DNA of 64,000 bases from an uncultured Tateyamaria sp. (GTDB lineage: Bacteria > Pseudomonadota > Alphaproteobacteria > Rhodobacterales > Rhodobacteraceae). Shown piece after piece: positions 55,703 through 64,000 of the stretch (position 1 is the first letter of the stretch; every line of letters starts with the position of its first letter). Under the pieces are notes generated by a model, which had not been told where the DNA came from, did no database searches, and saw only the letters and a list, made by a program, of their open reading frames with translations. A program made the translations under genes and the position numbers. Location of the stretch: positions 496,001-560,000 of the forward strand of contig CANMVD010000002.1 in NCBI GenBank assembly GCA_947501275.1, in the 5' to 3' direction.

Positions 55703-56626
55703 CTAAATGGGATCACCGATGCGCATAATTTCCCATTCTAGCGTGATACCGCTGGAATCGTAAACCTTTTTCCGCACCTCTTCGCCCAATCCTTCGAGGT
55801 CCGCTGCCGTGGCGCCTCCGGTGTTGATCAGGAAGTTGGAGTGCTTTTCGCTCATTTGCGCGCCTCCACGCTGAGCGCCGCGCATTCCCGCGTCATCAAT
55901 GACCTTCCACGCTTTCAGGTCGTGGACATCATCCGCCTTGCCGGTCGAGGAGAAGCCAGCGGGATTGCGAAAGGTCGACCCCGCGCTGCGGTCCTTTGTC
56001 GGCTGGGTGGCGTCGCGTTTGGCCAATTGGTCCGCCATGCGCGCCCGGAGCGTGTCCGGGTCGCCATTTGGCCCCTCCAGGGTCACGCGGGTCAGCACAG
56101 CGCCTTCGGGCAAATCGCTTTGGCGGTATCGAAAGTTAAAGGCGTCGGCCTCAAGCGTGATCACCTGACCATCGCGCGTGACCACTTCGGCCGAGCGGAA
56201 CACATCCGCCGTGTAGCTGCCATAGCAACCCGCGTTCATGCGCACTGCACCGCCGATGGAACCGGGGATTGTGCGCAGGAACGTCAAATCAACACCGGCA
56301 TCCGCAGCCTTACGCGCCACATGCGCATCCAGTACCGCAGCACCCGCGGTAACTGTGTTGCCCACAATGTCGATGCTGTTGAACCCACGTCCCAAACGGA
56401 TCACCACGGCGCGCAATCCGCCATCGCGCACAATCAGATTACTTCCAACACCCATGGGAAAGACCGAAATGGCAGGATCAAGCGCGGCAAGAAAATGCCG
56501 CAGGTCATCCACATCCGCAGGCTGGAACAGCCAATCCGCCGGGCCACCGACCCGCAGCCACGTCAGGGTGGACAGATCCTTCTGGGCCGTCAGTGTCCCG
56601 CGTACATCTGGTAATTCATAGCTCAT
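55703..56626 (-). CDS. murB: UDP-N-acetylenolpyruvoylglucosamine reductase
   Basis: A 307-residue type I MurB (FAD). Motifs: [43 protein letters not shown] and [10 protein letters not shown], with the catalytic Ser at the last. It reduces UDP-GlcNAc-enolpyruvate to UDP-MurNAc. ATG 56626 has no clear ribosome site; a TTG four codons upstream is the other candidate. Confidence 0.95.
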   Translation of the reverse strand: MSYELPDVRGTLTAQKDLSTLTWLRVGGPADWLFQPADVDDLRHFLAALDPAISVFPMGVGSNLIVRDGGLRAVVIRLGRGFNSIDIVGNTVTAGAAVLDAHVARKAADAGVDLTFLRTIPGSIGGAVRMNAGCYGSYTADVFRSAEVVTRDGQVITLEADAFNFRYRQSDLPEGAVLTRVTLEGPNGDPDTLRARMADQLAKRDATQPTKDRSAGSTFRNPAGFSSTGKADDVHDLKAWKVIDDAGMRGAQRGGAQMSEKHSNFLINTGGATAADLEGLGEEVRKKVYDSSGITLEWEIMRIGDPI

Positions 56627-56659
56627 GCGCGCAGGCAATGGCCCTGTGACAGGGCAAGG

Positions 56660-56956
56660 TCAAGACGGCTTGGCATGGCGACGCATCATAAGGGCCATAA
56701 TCCCGCCCACCAACAGACCTGCCGCCAGCGGTGGCGGCACAAGCACAGTCAGCAGCGCAACCGCCAATTCGCTTTCCTGTGTCGCGAGGGCTTCGGGCAG
56801 TATGTTGGGCAAGCGGTTCGTCAAAACCAGCAGCGTGAGCGAAATCAACGCGAGGATCAGTGCAACCCACACCCGCAACATGAAGTACCGACGCATCATG
56901 ATGTAACCCAATGCGCCGCCCGCAGCCATACTGGCCAGTGCCAGAGGGCCGATCAC
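56660..56956 (-). CDS. small membrane protein in the mur cluster
   Basis: A 98-residue protein with three predicted helices, starting at GTG 56956 (IGPLALASMAAGGALGYIM) that overlaps the stop of the upstream DUF2484 gene (GTGA). Later helices are VWVALILALISLTLLVL and the C-terminal MALMMRRHAKPS with a basic end. I do not recognise the family. Position between murB and the DUF2484 pair suggests an envelope role, by context only. Confidence 0.7.
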   Translation of the reverse strand: MIGPLALASMAAGGALGYIMMRRYFMLRVWVALILALISLTLLVLTNRLPNILPEALATQESELAVALLTVLVPPPLAAGLLVGGIMALMMRRHAKPS

Positions 56957-57201
56957 CGGCGCACCTTGTCTTTGATCCAGCGGGTCAGATAAATCACCGG
57001 CCAGCGCAGGATGCTCATGCCCGCCACCATCACAAACAGACCGGCGCCGGGCCCATGTTGCCATGTCACAAATCCCACAATCGGGATGCCGATGGCAATC
57101 AGCACATAGGCATTGCTCCAGTGATTGTCCTTGCTGGGCATCATGGCCAACACATTGGCAATAACGGCCCACAAACAGGCGAGGATCAGCGACGTCGTCA
57201 T
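56953..57201 (-). CDS. DUF2484 family membrane protein, second copy
   Basis: An 82-residue protein with two or three helices, starting MTTSLILACLWAVIANVLAM and having the family phrase PSKDNHWSNAYVLIAIGIPI. DUF2484 genes lie inside mur clusters of Rhodobacterales and are uncharacterised. Start and stop codons overlap neighbours (ATGA upstream, GTGA downstream), so it is tightly coupled. Confidence 0.8.
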   Translation of the reverse strand: MTTSLILACLWAVIANVLAMMPSKDNHWSNAYVLIAIGIPIVGFVTWQHGPGAGLFVMVAGMSILRWPVIYLTRWIKDKVRR

Positions 57202-57461
57202 GAGCGTAGCTCCGGTGGAAGTGTTGGATTTTGACCGCGTGCCTTGGCCCAGAAATAGCGCAAAGGGTTGCGAAACATCGAAATGAAGGCAGCCAGCGCC
57301 AAAACGCCCGCCCACCATGTGACTGTGATCCCGATCCACAGGATCAGAAACGGAGCAGCAATCAGCAGCGCAACGCCGGGAAAGTACTGATGGCGCATTG
57401 GCAGCATCGCCACGCCAGTGGCGGCAAAAACCCATGCAATGCAAGCTATAACAAGTGTCAT
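57198..57461 (-). CDS. DUF2484 family membrane protein, first copy
   Basis: An 87-residue protein, start MTLVIACIAWVFAATGVAML at ATG 57461. It is a paralogue of the next gene (same N-terminal pattern of L/I-A-C-x-W, then PMRHQYFPGVALLIAAPFLI). The end ARGQNPTLPPELRS is soluble. The stop overlaps the next start (ATGA). Function unknown. Confidence 0.8.
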   Translation of the reverse strand: MTLVIACIAWVFAATGVAMLPMRHQYFPGVALLIAAPFLILWIGITVTWWAGVLALAAFISMFRNPLRYFWAKARGQNPTLPPELRS

Positions 57462-57772
57462 GCGGGCGTCCTCCAATGGAGCCACAGCCAGCGCAGGCCA
57501 GCCGGAATGGCCCCAAATGCCGTGCTCCATAACACAACATACCCGGCAATCAGCGCCAACGCAGGTGTACTATGCGACACGGCTATAAGCGTATCCCGCA
57601 GCGCCTCACCACTCCAAATACTCCACACCCCGAAATAGACAAATGGGCCGATCAGCATCAACGCGGCCGCGCCAACCGCAAGATGGATTGCCCTGCGCAA
57701 GCCCCAAATGATGGAAACGGGTATCGCTACAAACGGAACGCCCACGGTGATGAAGAGCAAGAGGTTGTCCAC
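57458..57772 (-). CDS. small membrane protein in the mur cluster
   Basis: A 104-residue protein with about three helices, start MDNLLLFITVGVPFVAIPVS at ATG 57772. WSGEALRDTLIAVSHSTPAL separates the last helices. Stop overlaps the DUF2484 start (ATGA). I do not recognise the family. Confidence 0.65.
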   Translation of the reverse strand: MDNLLLFITVGVPFVAIPVSIIWGLRRAIHLAVGAAALMLIGPFVYFGVWSIWSGEALRDTLIAVSHSTPALALIAGYVVLWSTAFGAIPAGLRWLWLHWRTPA

Positions 57773-57776
57773 GGGT

Positions 57777-58052
57777 TCAGTCGACCTCCCGAACCTGCGG
57801 CGTACGCAAAACCCGGGCAGCCGTCATGCCCGTCATCCAAACCAAGGATACCAGCAAGGCAAACCAGACGTACATCACGTTGGCCGCAACCCTGAAGTCG
57901 TCCAAAGATTGCGCGCCCAGACGGAAAAGCGCAATTGCACCAACCAGGGTACACATCGTCACGCCGATCCAAAGCACAAAACCAAGACGCCCATTGATCC
58001 ACGACAGGCCAAAGGACACCACAAGGATTGCAAGGACAAGCAGGGCTGTCAT
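57777..58052 (-). CDS. small membrane protein after murC
   Basis: A 91-residue protein with three helices (MTALLVLAILVVSFGLSWIN; LWIGVTMCTLVGAIALFRLG; VMYVWFALLVSLVWMTGMTA). It starts 2 bases after murC ends and stops 4 bases before the next gene. I do not recognise the family. Context groups it with the other small membrane genes of this cluster. Confidence 0.65.
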   Translation of the reverse strand: MTALLVLAILVVSFGLSWINGRLGFVLWIGVTMCTLVGAIALFRLGAQSLDDFRVAANVMYVWFALLVSLVWMTGMTAARVLRTPQVREVD

Positions 58053-58054
58053 GG

Positions 58055-59461
58055 CTACGCCGCCCCTTTTTGCAACCGGCCTGGCAGCGCATTGGCCCAG
58101 CCGCTGATGGTCCCTGCCCCAAGGCAGACGACCATATCACCGGGGCGCGCCTGTTCGCGCACCAGACGTTCCAGATCGTTTTCGTCAACCACGGAACGCG
58201 CATGGCGGTGCCCGTGGCGGATCAAACCGGCAACCAGATCATCGCGGCTGGCTCCTTGGATCGGGTCCTCACCCGCCGAGAAGATATCGGTGATGCCCAC
58301 AACGTCCGCGTCGTTGAAGCAGGCGCAAAAGTCGTCAAAATGGTGATGCAGCCGCGTATATCTATGCGGCTGGTGGACCGCGATGACGCGGCCTGACGTG
58401 GCTTGGCGCGCGGCCTTCAGCACGGCTGCAATCTCCACCGGGTGATGCCCGTAATCATCAATGATCGTGACACCTTCAACTTCGCCCACGCGGGTAAAGC
58501 GGCGGTTAACACCGCCAAAATCGGCCAAAGCCTTGCGGATTTCGTCCGCTTTCATGCCGAGATGACGGGCCACGGCCACCGCGCTCAGCGCATTGGACAC
58601 GTTGTGATCGCCGGGCATGGGCAGTGAACAGCCTTCGATCATCTTGTCTTCGGACTGCAATGCGATGTCAAAATGCGCCACACCGGCCTCGTAAGTCAGG
58701 TTCAGCGCCCGCACATCAGCCTGCGCGTTAAAGCCATAGGTCGTAACGCGGCGATCCGTGATCTTTCCGACCAGCGCCTGCACGTCCGGATCATCGGTGC
58801 AGCACACCGCCAGACCGTAAAACGGAATGTTGGAGACAAATTCGTAAAAACCCTGATGCAGCGCCTCTTCTGTGCCCCAGTGCTCCATATGTTCAGGGTC
58901 GATATTGGTCACAATGGCGATGGTCGCAGGCAAGCGATTGAATGTGCCGTCGCTCTCGTCAGCTTCCACCACCATCCATTCGCCGTCACCCTTGCGAGCG
59001 TTGGAACCATAGGCATGGATGATCCCGCCATTCACCACCGTAGGGTCAAATTTTCCCTCGTCCAGCAAGGCCGCAACCATGGTTGTCGTCGTAGTTTTAC
59101 CATGCGTACCGGCCACCGCGATGTTGGAGCGCAGGCGCATCAACTCTGCCAGCATCTCTGCCCGGCGCACGATAGGCAGACCACGGGCGCGGGCCGCGTC
59201 CAGCTCGGCATTGCCCGGCTTGATCGCAGAGGAAATAACGACAACTTCGGCGTCTTCGATGTTCTGCGCCTTTTGACCGACAAAGATATGGGCACCAAGT
59301 TCGGCAAGCCGGTCGGTGATCTTGGAGCTTTTGAGGTCAGAGCCCTGCACAACGTAGCCATGGTTCAGCAACACTTCGGCGATGCCCGACATGCCGATGC
59401 CGCCGATGCCAACAAAATGAATGGGGCCCACGTCTCCGGGCAGTTTGGTGGCGGCATTCAT
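58055..59461 (-). CDS. murC: UDP-N-acetylmuramate--L-alanine ligase
   Basis: A 468-residue Mur ligase. The N-terminal domain has [20 protein letters not shown], the central domain the P-loop [14 protein letters not shown], and the C-terminal domain [18 protein letters not shown]. It adds L-Ala to UDP-MurNAc. Its ATG at 59461 shares a base with the murG stop (TGATG). Confidence 0.97.
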   Translation of the reverse strand: MNAATKLPGDVGPIHFVGIGGIGMSGIAEVLLNHGYVVQGSDLKSSKITDRLAELGAHIFVGQKAQNIEDAEVVVISSAIKPGNAELDAARARGLPIVRRAEMLAELMRLRSNIAVAGTHGKTTTTTMVAALLDEGKFDPTVVNGGIIHAYGSNARKGDGEWMVVEADESDGTFNRLPATIAIVTNIDPEHMEHWGTEEALHQGFYEFVSNIPFYGLAVCCTDDPDVQALVGKITDRRVTTYGFNAQADVRALNLTYEAGVAHFDIALQSEDKMIEGCSLPMPGDHNVSNALSAVAVARHLGMKADEIRKALADFGGVNRRFTRVGEVEGVTIIDDYGHHPVEIAAVLKAARQATSGRVIAVHQPHRYTRLHHHFDDFCACFNDADVVGITDIFSAGEDPIQGASRDDLVAGLIRHGHRHARSVVDENDLERLVREQARPGDMVVCLGAGTISGWANALPGRLQKGAA

Positions 59462-60558
59462 CAGGCATTCCCTTTCTGTGCGAGGGTTTCTACGAGGCTG
59501 ACCAGCGTTTCCGTCGCGTCTGGCCGGGCCACGGATTGCGCGGCTTGGGCCATGTGCAATGCTCCATCGGGCGTGTCCAGCACCGCGTTGATCTGTGCCG
59601 TTACGTTCTCGACGGTCATTTGACTTTCTGGGATCAGAATAGCGGCACCTGCATCGACAAGACCACGCGCATTGGCAGTCTGATGGTCGCCTGTTGCGGC
59701 GGCATAGGGGATCAGAATGGAGGGCCGTCCAATGACCGAGATATCGGCAACCGAAGAGGCGCCTGAGCGTGAAATGATCAACTGCGCCTCGGACATGCGG
59801 CGCGGCACGTCCTGAAAGAACGGCTGCACATCGGCCGTGATGCCGTGTTGGCTGTAAAAGTCGCGAACACGTTCTTCGTCTTCGCCGCGGGCCTGATGGC
59901 TGATGCGCATGTTGCGCAAACGGTCCATCGACAGGGCCGCAATGGCAGGCGGTATCACATCCGACAGGATGCGCGCGCCCTGCGATCCACCGATCACGAG
60001 GATCTCCATCGGGTAGTCCCCCGGCACAATATAACCCGAGGCGGCCCGGTCCAGCACGGCGCTGCGCACCGGATTGCCCGCATGGATTCCCTCAACGCCA
60101 TCCGGCAACGATGTCGGCCAAGTGCCACAGGCCACGGCATCCACGCGCGGGGCAAAAATCGTGTTCACCCGCCCCAGAACACCGTTTTGCTCATGGATCA
60201 TACGCGGCAACCGCAACAGGGTCGCGGCGGACATGGCGGGAATGGTCGGATAGCCACCAAAGCCCACAATCACCGCCGGTTTGTCGCGCATCATCTTGCG
60301 CATGGCCCCCATCACACCTGCGGCAATGCGAAATGGCACTGCTGCCTTGGCCAACAGCCCGCCTCGCGCAAAGGTCGCTGATGAAATCTGCTCGATCTCG
60401 GTCGTGTGCGGGAAGCCCCCGGTATAGCGTGCGCCGCGCGCATCAGTGCTCAACTTGACGCGCCAGCCTTTGGCCAGCATTGCCTCGGCCAAGGCCTGAG
60501 CCGGGAACATGTGCCCCCCAGTGCCCCCTGCGGCAATCAAGAGCAGCGGCTGCGTCAT
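59461..60558 (-). CDS. murG: UDP-GlcNAc transferase MurG
   Basis: A 365-residue GT-B glycosyltransferase that makes lipid II. N-terminal [20 protein letters not shown] (GGTGGH), the middle [11 protein letters not shown], and the C-terminal [20 protein letters not shown] with [14 protein letters not shown] (donor site). It starts at ATG 60558 overlapping the ftsW stop by 4 bases (ATGA). Confidence 0.96.
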   Translation of the reverse strand: MTQPLLLIAAGGTGGHMFPAQALAEAMLAKGWRVKLSTDARGARYTGGFPHTTEIEQISSATFARGGLLAKAAVPFRIAAGVMGAMRKMMRDKPAVIVGFGGYPTIPAMSAATLLRLPRMIHEQNGVLGRVNTIFAPRVDAVACGTWPTSLPDGVEGIHAGNPVRSAVLDRAASGYIVPGDYPMEILVIGGSQGARILSDVIPPAIAALSMDRLRNMRISHQARGEDEERVRDFYSQHGITADVQPFFQDVPRRMSEAQLIISRSGASSVADISVIGRPSILIPYAAATGDHQTANARGLVDAGAAILIPESQMTVENVTAQINAVLDTPDGALHMAQAAQSVARPDATETLVSLVETLAQKGNA

Positions 60559-61718
60559 CGCCGCCCTCGCAACAAATCGGAAATCTCGCCCTGCGGACGT
60601 GTCCGGGTAAAGGCCAACAACATACCGACCGCAATGCCAGACGCGATAACGGAAGACCCACCGTAGCTTACAAACGGCAATGTCATGCCCTTGGCGGGCA
60701 ATAAACGTACCGCAACCCCCATGTTGATCATCGCTTGCACGCCAAACATGCACGCCAAGCCCGTTCCGGCCAGCCGAATGAACGGATCGCGTTCACGCAT
60801 CAGACGGATCAGCGACCGCACAACCACGCCAGTATAAAGCGCGATGATACACAGCACCAAAACCAGACCGTATTCTTCGGCGGCCACGGCAATGATGAAA
60901 TCAGTGTGAGCGTCCGGCAGGCTCCACTTTACCTGCCCCTCGCCGACGCCAACACCAAACAATCCACCCTCCTGGATGGCGTTGGTAGCATATCCAAGCT
61001 GGGTACGCGGATCGATGTCGGGGTTCAAAAAGCCGTCGATACGACGGGCAAAGTGTTCAGAATTGGAATAGGCAACAGTGCCGCCAAGGATGACAAGCGC
61101 CGCCATCCCCACAAGCAAAAGCATGGGTGCACCGGCCACGAAATACATCACACCCCACGCAAACAGCACAAGGCAAGCCTGACCAAAATCAGGCTGCAAG
61201 GCCAGCATCAAAACGATGGCAACGCACAATGCAAAGGACCACACCCGCCCCGGCGGGCCGTTGAGATCCTGACTGGCCGCCAGCATCCACGCAGCAGCAA
61301 CCACAAAACCGGGCTTCAGAAACTCGGATGGCTGGATCGATGCAAATCCAAGGCTGTACCAGCGCACCGCCCCCTTGCCGAAATCGGTGCCGAAAAACGG
61401 CAACAGCGCCAGCGCGACAAAGGCAAAAAGGAAACCAAGCACCGCAAGGCGGCGCACAAGCGTCGGAGACATCATCGACGTCAGGATCATCGCCACAAGG
61501 GCCAAACCACCAAAGAACGCCTGCCGTGTGACATAGTGGAACGGTCCAAAGCCGTTCTTTTCCGCCAGCGGAACCGATGCCGCGAGCCCCAAAAGCAAGC
61601 CAATGGCAAACAGCATCAACACACAGCTGAGCGTCCACTTGTCGATTGTCCGCCACCACTTGGGAAGGATGGGTTCGCCGTCCTTCACCGGGACCGCGCC
61701 ATAGACCATCTCTGTCAT
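60555..61718 (-). CDS. ftsW: septal peptidoglycan polymerase FtsW
   Basis: A 387-residue SEDS protein with about ten helices. Conserved pieces are [20 protein letters not shown] with [46 protein letters not shown] and the C-terminal [17 protein letters not shown]. It polymerises glycan at the division site with its partner PBP. It heads the minus-strand run ftsW-murG-murC; four GANTC sites lie just upstream. Confidence 0.97.
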   Translation of the reverse strand: MTEMVYGAVPVKDGEPILPKWWRTIDKWTLSCVLMLFAIGLLLGLAASVPLAEKNGFGPFHYVTRQAFFGGLALVAMILTSMMSPTLVRRLAVLGFLFAFVALALLPFFGTDFGKGAVRWYSLGFASIQPSEFLKPGFVVAAAWMLAASQDLNGPPGRVWSFALCVAIVLMLALQPDFGQACLVLFAWGVMYFVAGAPMLLLVGMAALVILGGTVAYSNSEHFARRIDGFLNPDIDPRTQLGYATNAIQEGGLFGVGVGEGQVKWSLPDAHTDFIIAVAAEEYGLVLVLCIIALYTGVVVRSLIRLMRERDPFIRLAGTGLACMFGVQAMINMGVAVRLLPAKGMTLPFVSYGGSSVIASGIAVGMLLAFTRTRPQGEISDLLRGRR

Positions 61719-61781
61719 GATCTGCCGCCTAACTGCTTACACTCTGCCTCATGCCTTCGGTTGTTCCGAAGTGCGTGAGCC

Positions 61782-61848
61782 GAATCATAGCGACATTTGA
61801 CTGAGCAAGCCAGAGTTTAGTGATTCGGTCGCGAATCAGATGCGATTC
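61782..61848. promoter_or_regulatory. GANTC (CcrM) cluster upstream of ftsW
   Basis: GAATC at 61782, GATTC at 61822, GAATC at 61833 and GATTC at 61844. The last three are spaced exactly 11 bases, about one helical turn. CcrM methylates GANTC in alphaproteobacteria and the methylation state times promoters in the cell cycle. That it controls ftsW is inference. Confidence 0.5.
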
Positions 61849-62376
61849 TTAGGCGACTTTGTGCGTGCCCCGGATGGGAAAGCCCTTCTCGTGGTGGAAA
61901 TTGATGCCCGCAAGCACCGCCTCCAGATCCGGGCGCATGAACGGCACGTTGGACACATCCAGCATCTGGATCAGCCCGTCCGGGTTGATCACGAACACAC
62001 CCGGCTCCGGAAACGGGCGGTCTGTCTCCTGCGCATCACGCGGATCCGAGATATAGAGCCCAAGCGCGTCCATCTGCGCGATGCTCATGTCAAACCCCAT
62101 CGCCACGTTGGGCGCAAATTCATCCGACATCCTCTGCGCCTTGTCCGCTGGATCACCCGACGCAATGACCACATCAATACCAGCCGCGTGATAGGCCGCC
62201 TGAAGCGTATCCAGCCTGGCAAGGTAGTCCTTGCACTTGGGACAGTGCCAGCCGCGATAAATCACCACGATCTGCCAGACGTGCCCGCCCTGCGGCGCAC
62301 CCAGCGTGAGGGTCCCGCCACCCACTTTGCTCAGGTCAGTCTTGGGGAACGGGGTTCCGGCAGCCAGCGCAGTCAT
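61849..62376 (-). CDS. peroxiredoxin-like AhpC/TSA family protein
   Basis: A 175-residue protein with thioredoxin-fold text: VVIYRGWHCPKCKDYLARLD, where the peroxidatic region is WHCPKC, then PADKAQRMSDEFAPNVAMGF and PEPGVFVINPDGLIQMLDVS. Such proteins reduce peroxides or act as thiol redox partners. AAGGA lies before ATG 62376. It ends at the base before the ftsW upstream region, in the same direction. Confidence 0.82.
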   Translation of the reverse strand: MTALAAGTPFPKTDLSKVGGGTLTLGAPQGGHVWQIVVIYRGWHCPKCKDYLARLDTLQAAYHAAGIDVVIASGDPADKAQRMSDEFAPNVAMGFDMSIAQMDALGLYISDPRDAQETDRPFPEPGVFVINPDGLIQMLDVSNVPFMRPDLEAVLAGINFHHEKGFPIRGTHKVA

Positions 62377-62481
62377 CGCTATATCCTTATGAAGGGTCAG
62401 GTTGCGCGCATCGTAGGGTGTCAGGTCTGCGGCACAAGCACGATGCTTGACCCTTTCTGTGCAATCCTGCACGGGGGCGTC

Positions 62482-63657
62482 ATGGATTATGATACCGTTG
62501 TAATCGGCGCAGGCGCCGCTGGCATGATGTGCGCGGCACATGCGGGTGGGCGCGTGCTGGTGATTGATCACGCAAAGGCACCCGGCGAAAAGATCCGGAT
62601 TTCCGGCGGCGGGCGCTGCAACTTTACCAACATGTACTGCACGCCGGATGCGTTCCTGTCCGAAAACCCGCACTTCGCCAAATCCGCGTTGGCGCGCTAC
62701 ACACAATGGGATTTTGTAGCCCTCGTAGACCAACACAACATCCCCTGGCACGAAAAGACGCTGGGGCAGCTGTTCTGCGATGTGTCTGCCAAAGACATCA
62801 TCGCGATGTTGCGCAAACTGATGCAGGGCGCCGGGGCCGAGCTGGCATTGCAGACATCGGTCGCAGCCGTCAAAAAGATCGACAGCGGGTTCAGCGTGAC
62901 ACGCGCGCGTGACGGCAAGCAGCGCAGGGTTACAGCACAAAACGTGGTGATCGCAACAGGCGGCAAATCCATTCCCAAAATGGGGGCCACCGGATTTGCC
63001 TACGATATTGCACAGCAATTTGGGCACCGCATGACCGACACACAGGCCGCCCTTGTGCCGTTCACGTTCCCGGACCGGCGGTTTGCTGACATATCCGGGG
63101 TGGCTTGCCCGGCCCGGGTGCGCGCGGACGGCCCCGCCTTTGACGAAGCATTGTTGTTCACGCATCGCGGACTGTCAGGCCCTGCGATCCTGCAAGCCTC
63201 CAGCTATTGGGACGGCGGCCAAAGCATCTCGGTGCATTTGCTGCCCGATACGGATTTCGCCAGCATTTTACGCGACAAACGGCGCTCGGATGGGAAAAAG
63301 GCCATCACAACCGAATTGGCAAAACATCTGCCGGGACGGCTTGTCGAGCACCTGAGCGGCGAACACGACCTCACGGGGCGTTTGGGTGATCTGTCAGACG
63401 CGCGGATCGAGGAATTGACGCAATTGTTGACAGACTGGCGATTGACGCCCTCAGGCACAGAAGGCTACCGCACCGCCGAAGTGACGCGCGGGGGTGTGGA
63501 TACCGCTGGGCTCAGCTCGAAAACGATGATGTCCAAAACGGTGCCGGGGCTCTATTTCATAGGCGAAGCCGTGGATGTCACAGGTTGGCTCGGTGGATAC
63601 AACTTTCAATGGGCATGGTCCTCGGCCATGGCCGCCGCCGCAGATCTGCGTGGCTGA
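62482..63657 (+). CDS. BaiN/HI0933-type FAD-dependent oxidoreductase
   Basis: A 391-residue flavoprotein. The N-terminal dinucleotide site is YDTVVIGAGAAGMMCAAHAG, followed by the family marker KIRISGGGRCNFTN; VVIATGGKSIPKMGATG is the second FAD contact; VDVTGWLGGYNFQWAWSSAM is the C-terminal family block. Members act on diverse substrates (steroid reduction for BaiN, others unknown). It is followed by the second copy of the structured repeat and then ppx. Confidence 0.88.
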   Translation: MDYDTVVIGAGAAGMMCAAHAGGRVLVIDHAKAPGEKIRISGGGRCNFTNMYCTPDAFLSENPHFAKSALARYTQWDFVALVDQHNIPWHEKTLGQLFCDVSAKDIIAMLRKLMQGAGAELALQTSVAAVKKIDSGFSVTRARDGKQRRVTAQNVVIATGGKSIPKMGATGFAYDIAQQFGHRMTDTQAALVPFTFPDRRFADISGVACPARVRADGPAFDEALLFTHRGLSGPAILQASSYWDGGQSISVHLLPDTDFASILRDKRRSDGKKAITTELAKHLPGRLVEHLSGEHDLTGRLGDLSDARIEELTQLLTDWRLTPSGTEGYRTAEVTRGGVDTAGLSSKTMMSKTVPGLYFIGEAVDVTGWLGGYNFQWAWSSAMAAAADLRG

Positions 63658-63659
63658 TC

Positions 63660-63710
63660 GGGTTGGCGGGTGGGCGCATTTGCCCAACGGGCAAACAGAC
63701 ACCCGACGAC
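63660..63710. repeat. 51-bp structured repeat, copy B (before ppx)
   Basis: Inner arms TTTGCCC / GGGCAAA around AAC, outer arms GTTGGCGGGTG / CACCCGACGAC. Against copy A, the outer pair T-A has become C-G and the inner stem changed on both sides, so pairing is kept. It starts 2 bases after the BaiN-type gene. Confidence 0.8.
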
Positions 63711-63786
63711 ACCGCAGGCTTATCATTGACCCAAGGCACACAGTGGTTCATCAAAGCCCGGCAGACACATGTACCACGGGGGGTCC

Positions 63787-64000
63787 ATGAATATTCCGGT
63801 TGCGCCTCATGCCAATGAAGGCGGGCTCTTTGGTCGTCCCTTGTTTGATGACCCTTCCGCACGGGATCTGTCACGCGTCGGCGTCGTGGATGTGGGATCC
63901 AACTCGGTCCGCCTTGTTGTCTTTGACGGCGCCGCCCGCTCTCCTGCCTACTTTTACAACGAAAAGATCATGTGCGCGCTTGGCGCAGGGGTGTCGGACA
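63787..64000 (+). CDS. ppx: exopolyphosphatase / GppA-like phosphatase, 3'-truncated by window edge
   Basis: The first 71 residues are in the window; the rest runs off the end. The actin-fold phosphate loop is VGVVDVGSNSVRLVVFDGAA, followed by FYNEKIMCALGAG, the start of the Ppx/GppA domain. It would degrade polyphosphate made by ppk1. GGGGGG lies before ATG 63787. Ppk1 lies 20 kb upstream, not adjacent as is usual. Confidence 0.85.
   Translation, partial: MNIPVAPHANEGGLFGRPLFDDPSARDLSRVGVVDVGSNSVRLVVFDGAARSPAYFYNEKIMCALGAGVSD

Noticed and set aside
60735-61778. 347-codon frame antisense to ftsW
   Set aside because: Lys/Arg/Gln/His-rich shadow of a membrane protein, without a start site or domain.

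Overview
The window looks like a chromosomal segment of a marine alphaproteobacterium of the Rhodobacterales (Roseobacter group). The evidence is the gene content and order: two proteins with C-terminal VPLPA-type sorting signals, an alphaproteobacterial dcw cluster with DUF2484 genes between murC and murB, the proS/DUF2937/lolCD block, hdaA next to ppk1, a short-form ProRS, CcrM-type GANTC sites, and a GC-rich coding background. I see no prophage, insertion sequence, CRISPR array, rRNA or tRNA gene.

Layout. 1-5.2 kb: the tail of an ArsR-SRPBCC fusion, a MAPEG protein, a GNAT acetyltransferase, a DUF4105 protein and thrS. 5.6-8.2 kb: a four-gene bufferin-type operon (DUF2282 precursor, DUF692 MNIO oxidase, DUF2063 partner, DoxX), predicted to make a periplasmic copper-binding RiPP from a Cys-containing exported precursor. 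8.3-12.6 kb: an ArsC-like protein, a cold-shock protein, small secreted or unknown proteins, and a low-GC FRG-domain gene translationally coupled to thyX. 12.8-15.0 kb: a surface lipoprotein and its Slam-type exporter. 15.0-16.9 kb: a glyoxalase followed by two coupled VWA (DUF1194) proteins. 17-20 kb: a MarR regulator, sdhE with an XRE regulator, and an aspartate aminotransferase. 20-26 kb: a MATE exporter, a NicO/DUF1007 metal transport pair, and two alpha/beta hydrolases. 26-30 kb: a VPLPA-CTERM protein, parE, and a low-GC, hairpin-rich stretch ending in a 26-residue membrane microprotein. 30-34.6 kb: a thioesterase, a metalloprotease-like lipoprotein, a small transporter, an Ldh-type dehydrogenase and an RTX protein. 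34.8-39.7 kb: lolD, lolC, a DUF2937 protein, a serine hydrolase and proS. 39.9-43.9 kb: AI-2E/PerM, hdaA and ppk1. 43.9-61.7 kb, mostly minus strand: a ClC antiporter, recN, bamD, lpxC, ftsZ, ftsA, ftsQ, ddl, murB, four to five small membrane genes, murC, murG and ftsW. 61.8-64 kb: a peroxiredoxin-like protein, a BaiN-type flavoprotein and the start of ppx.

How it fits together. Much of the second half builds the envelope: peptidoglycan precursors (murB, murC, murG, ddl), the divisome (ftsQ, ftsA, ftsZ, ftsW), lipid A commitment (lpxC), outer-membrane assembly (bamD) and lipoprotein release (lolCD). Cell-cycle signals sit among these genes: a consensus DnaA box directly upstream of thyX, an inverted pair of consensus DnaA boxes upstream of ftsZ, and GANTC sites at exact 11-bp spacing upstream of ftsW. 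The best candidate for an unusual system is the bufferin operon. Other leads are the Slam/lipoprotein pair, the thyX-FRG coupling, a VPLPA-CTERM gene placed antisense between ftsA and ftsZ, and a 51-bp covarying structured repeat found just after ppk1 and again just before ppx.

All calls come from reading the sequence and recalled family knowledge; no database search was run.
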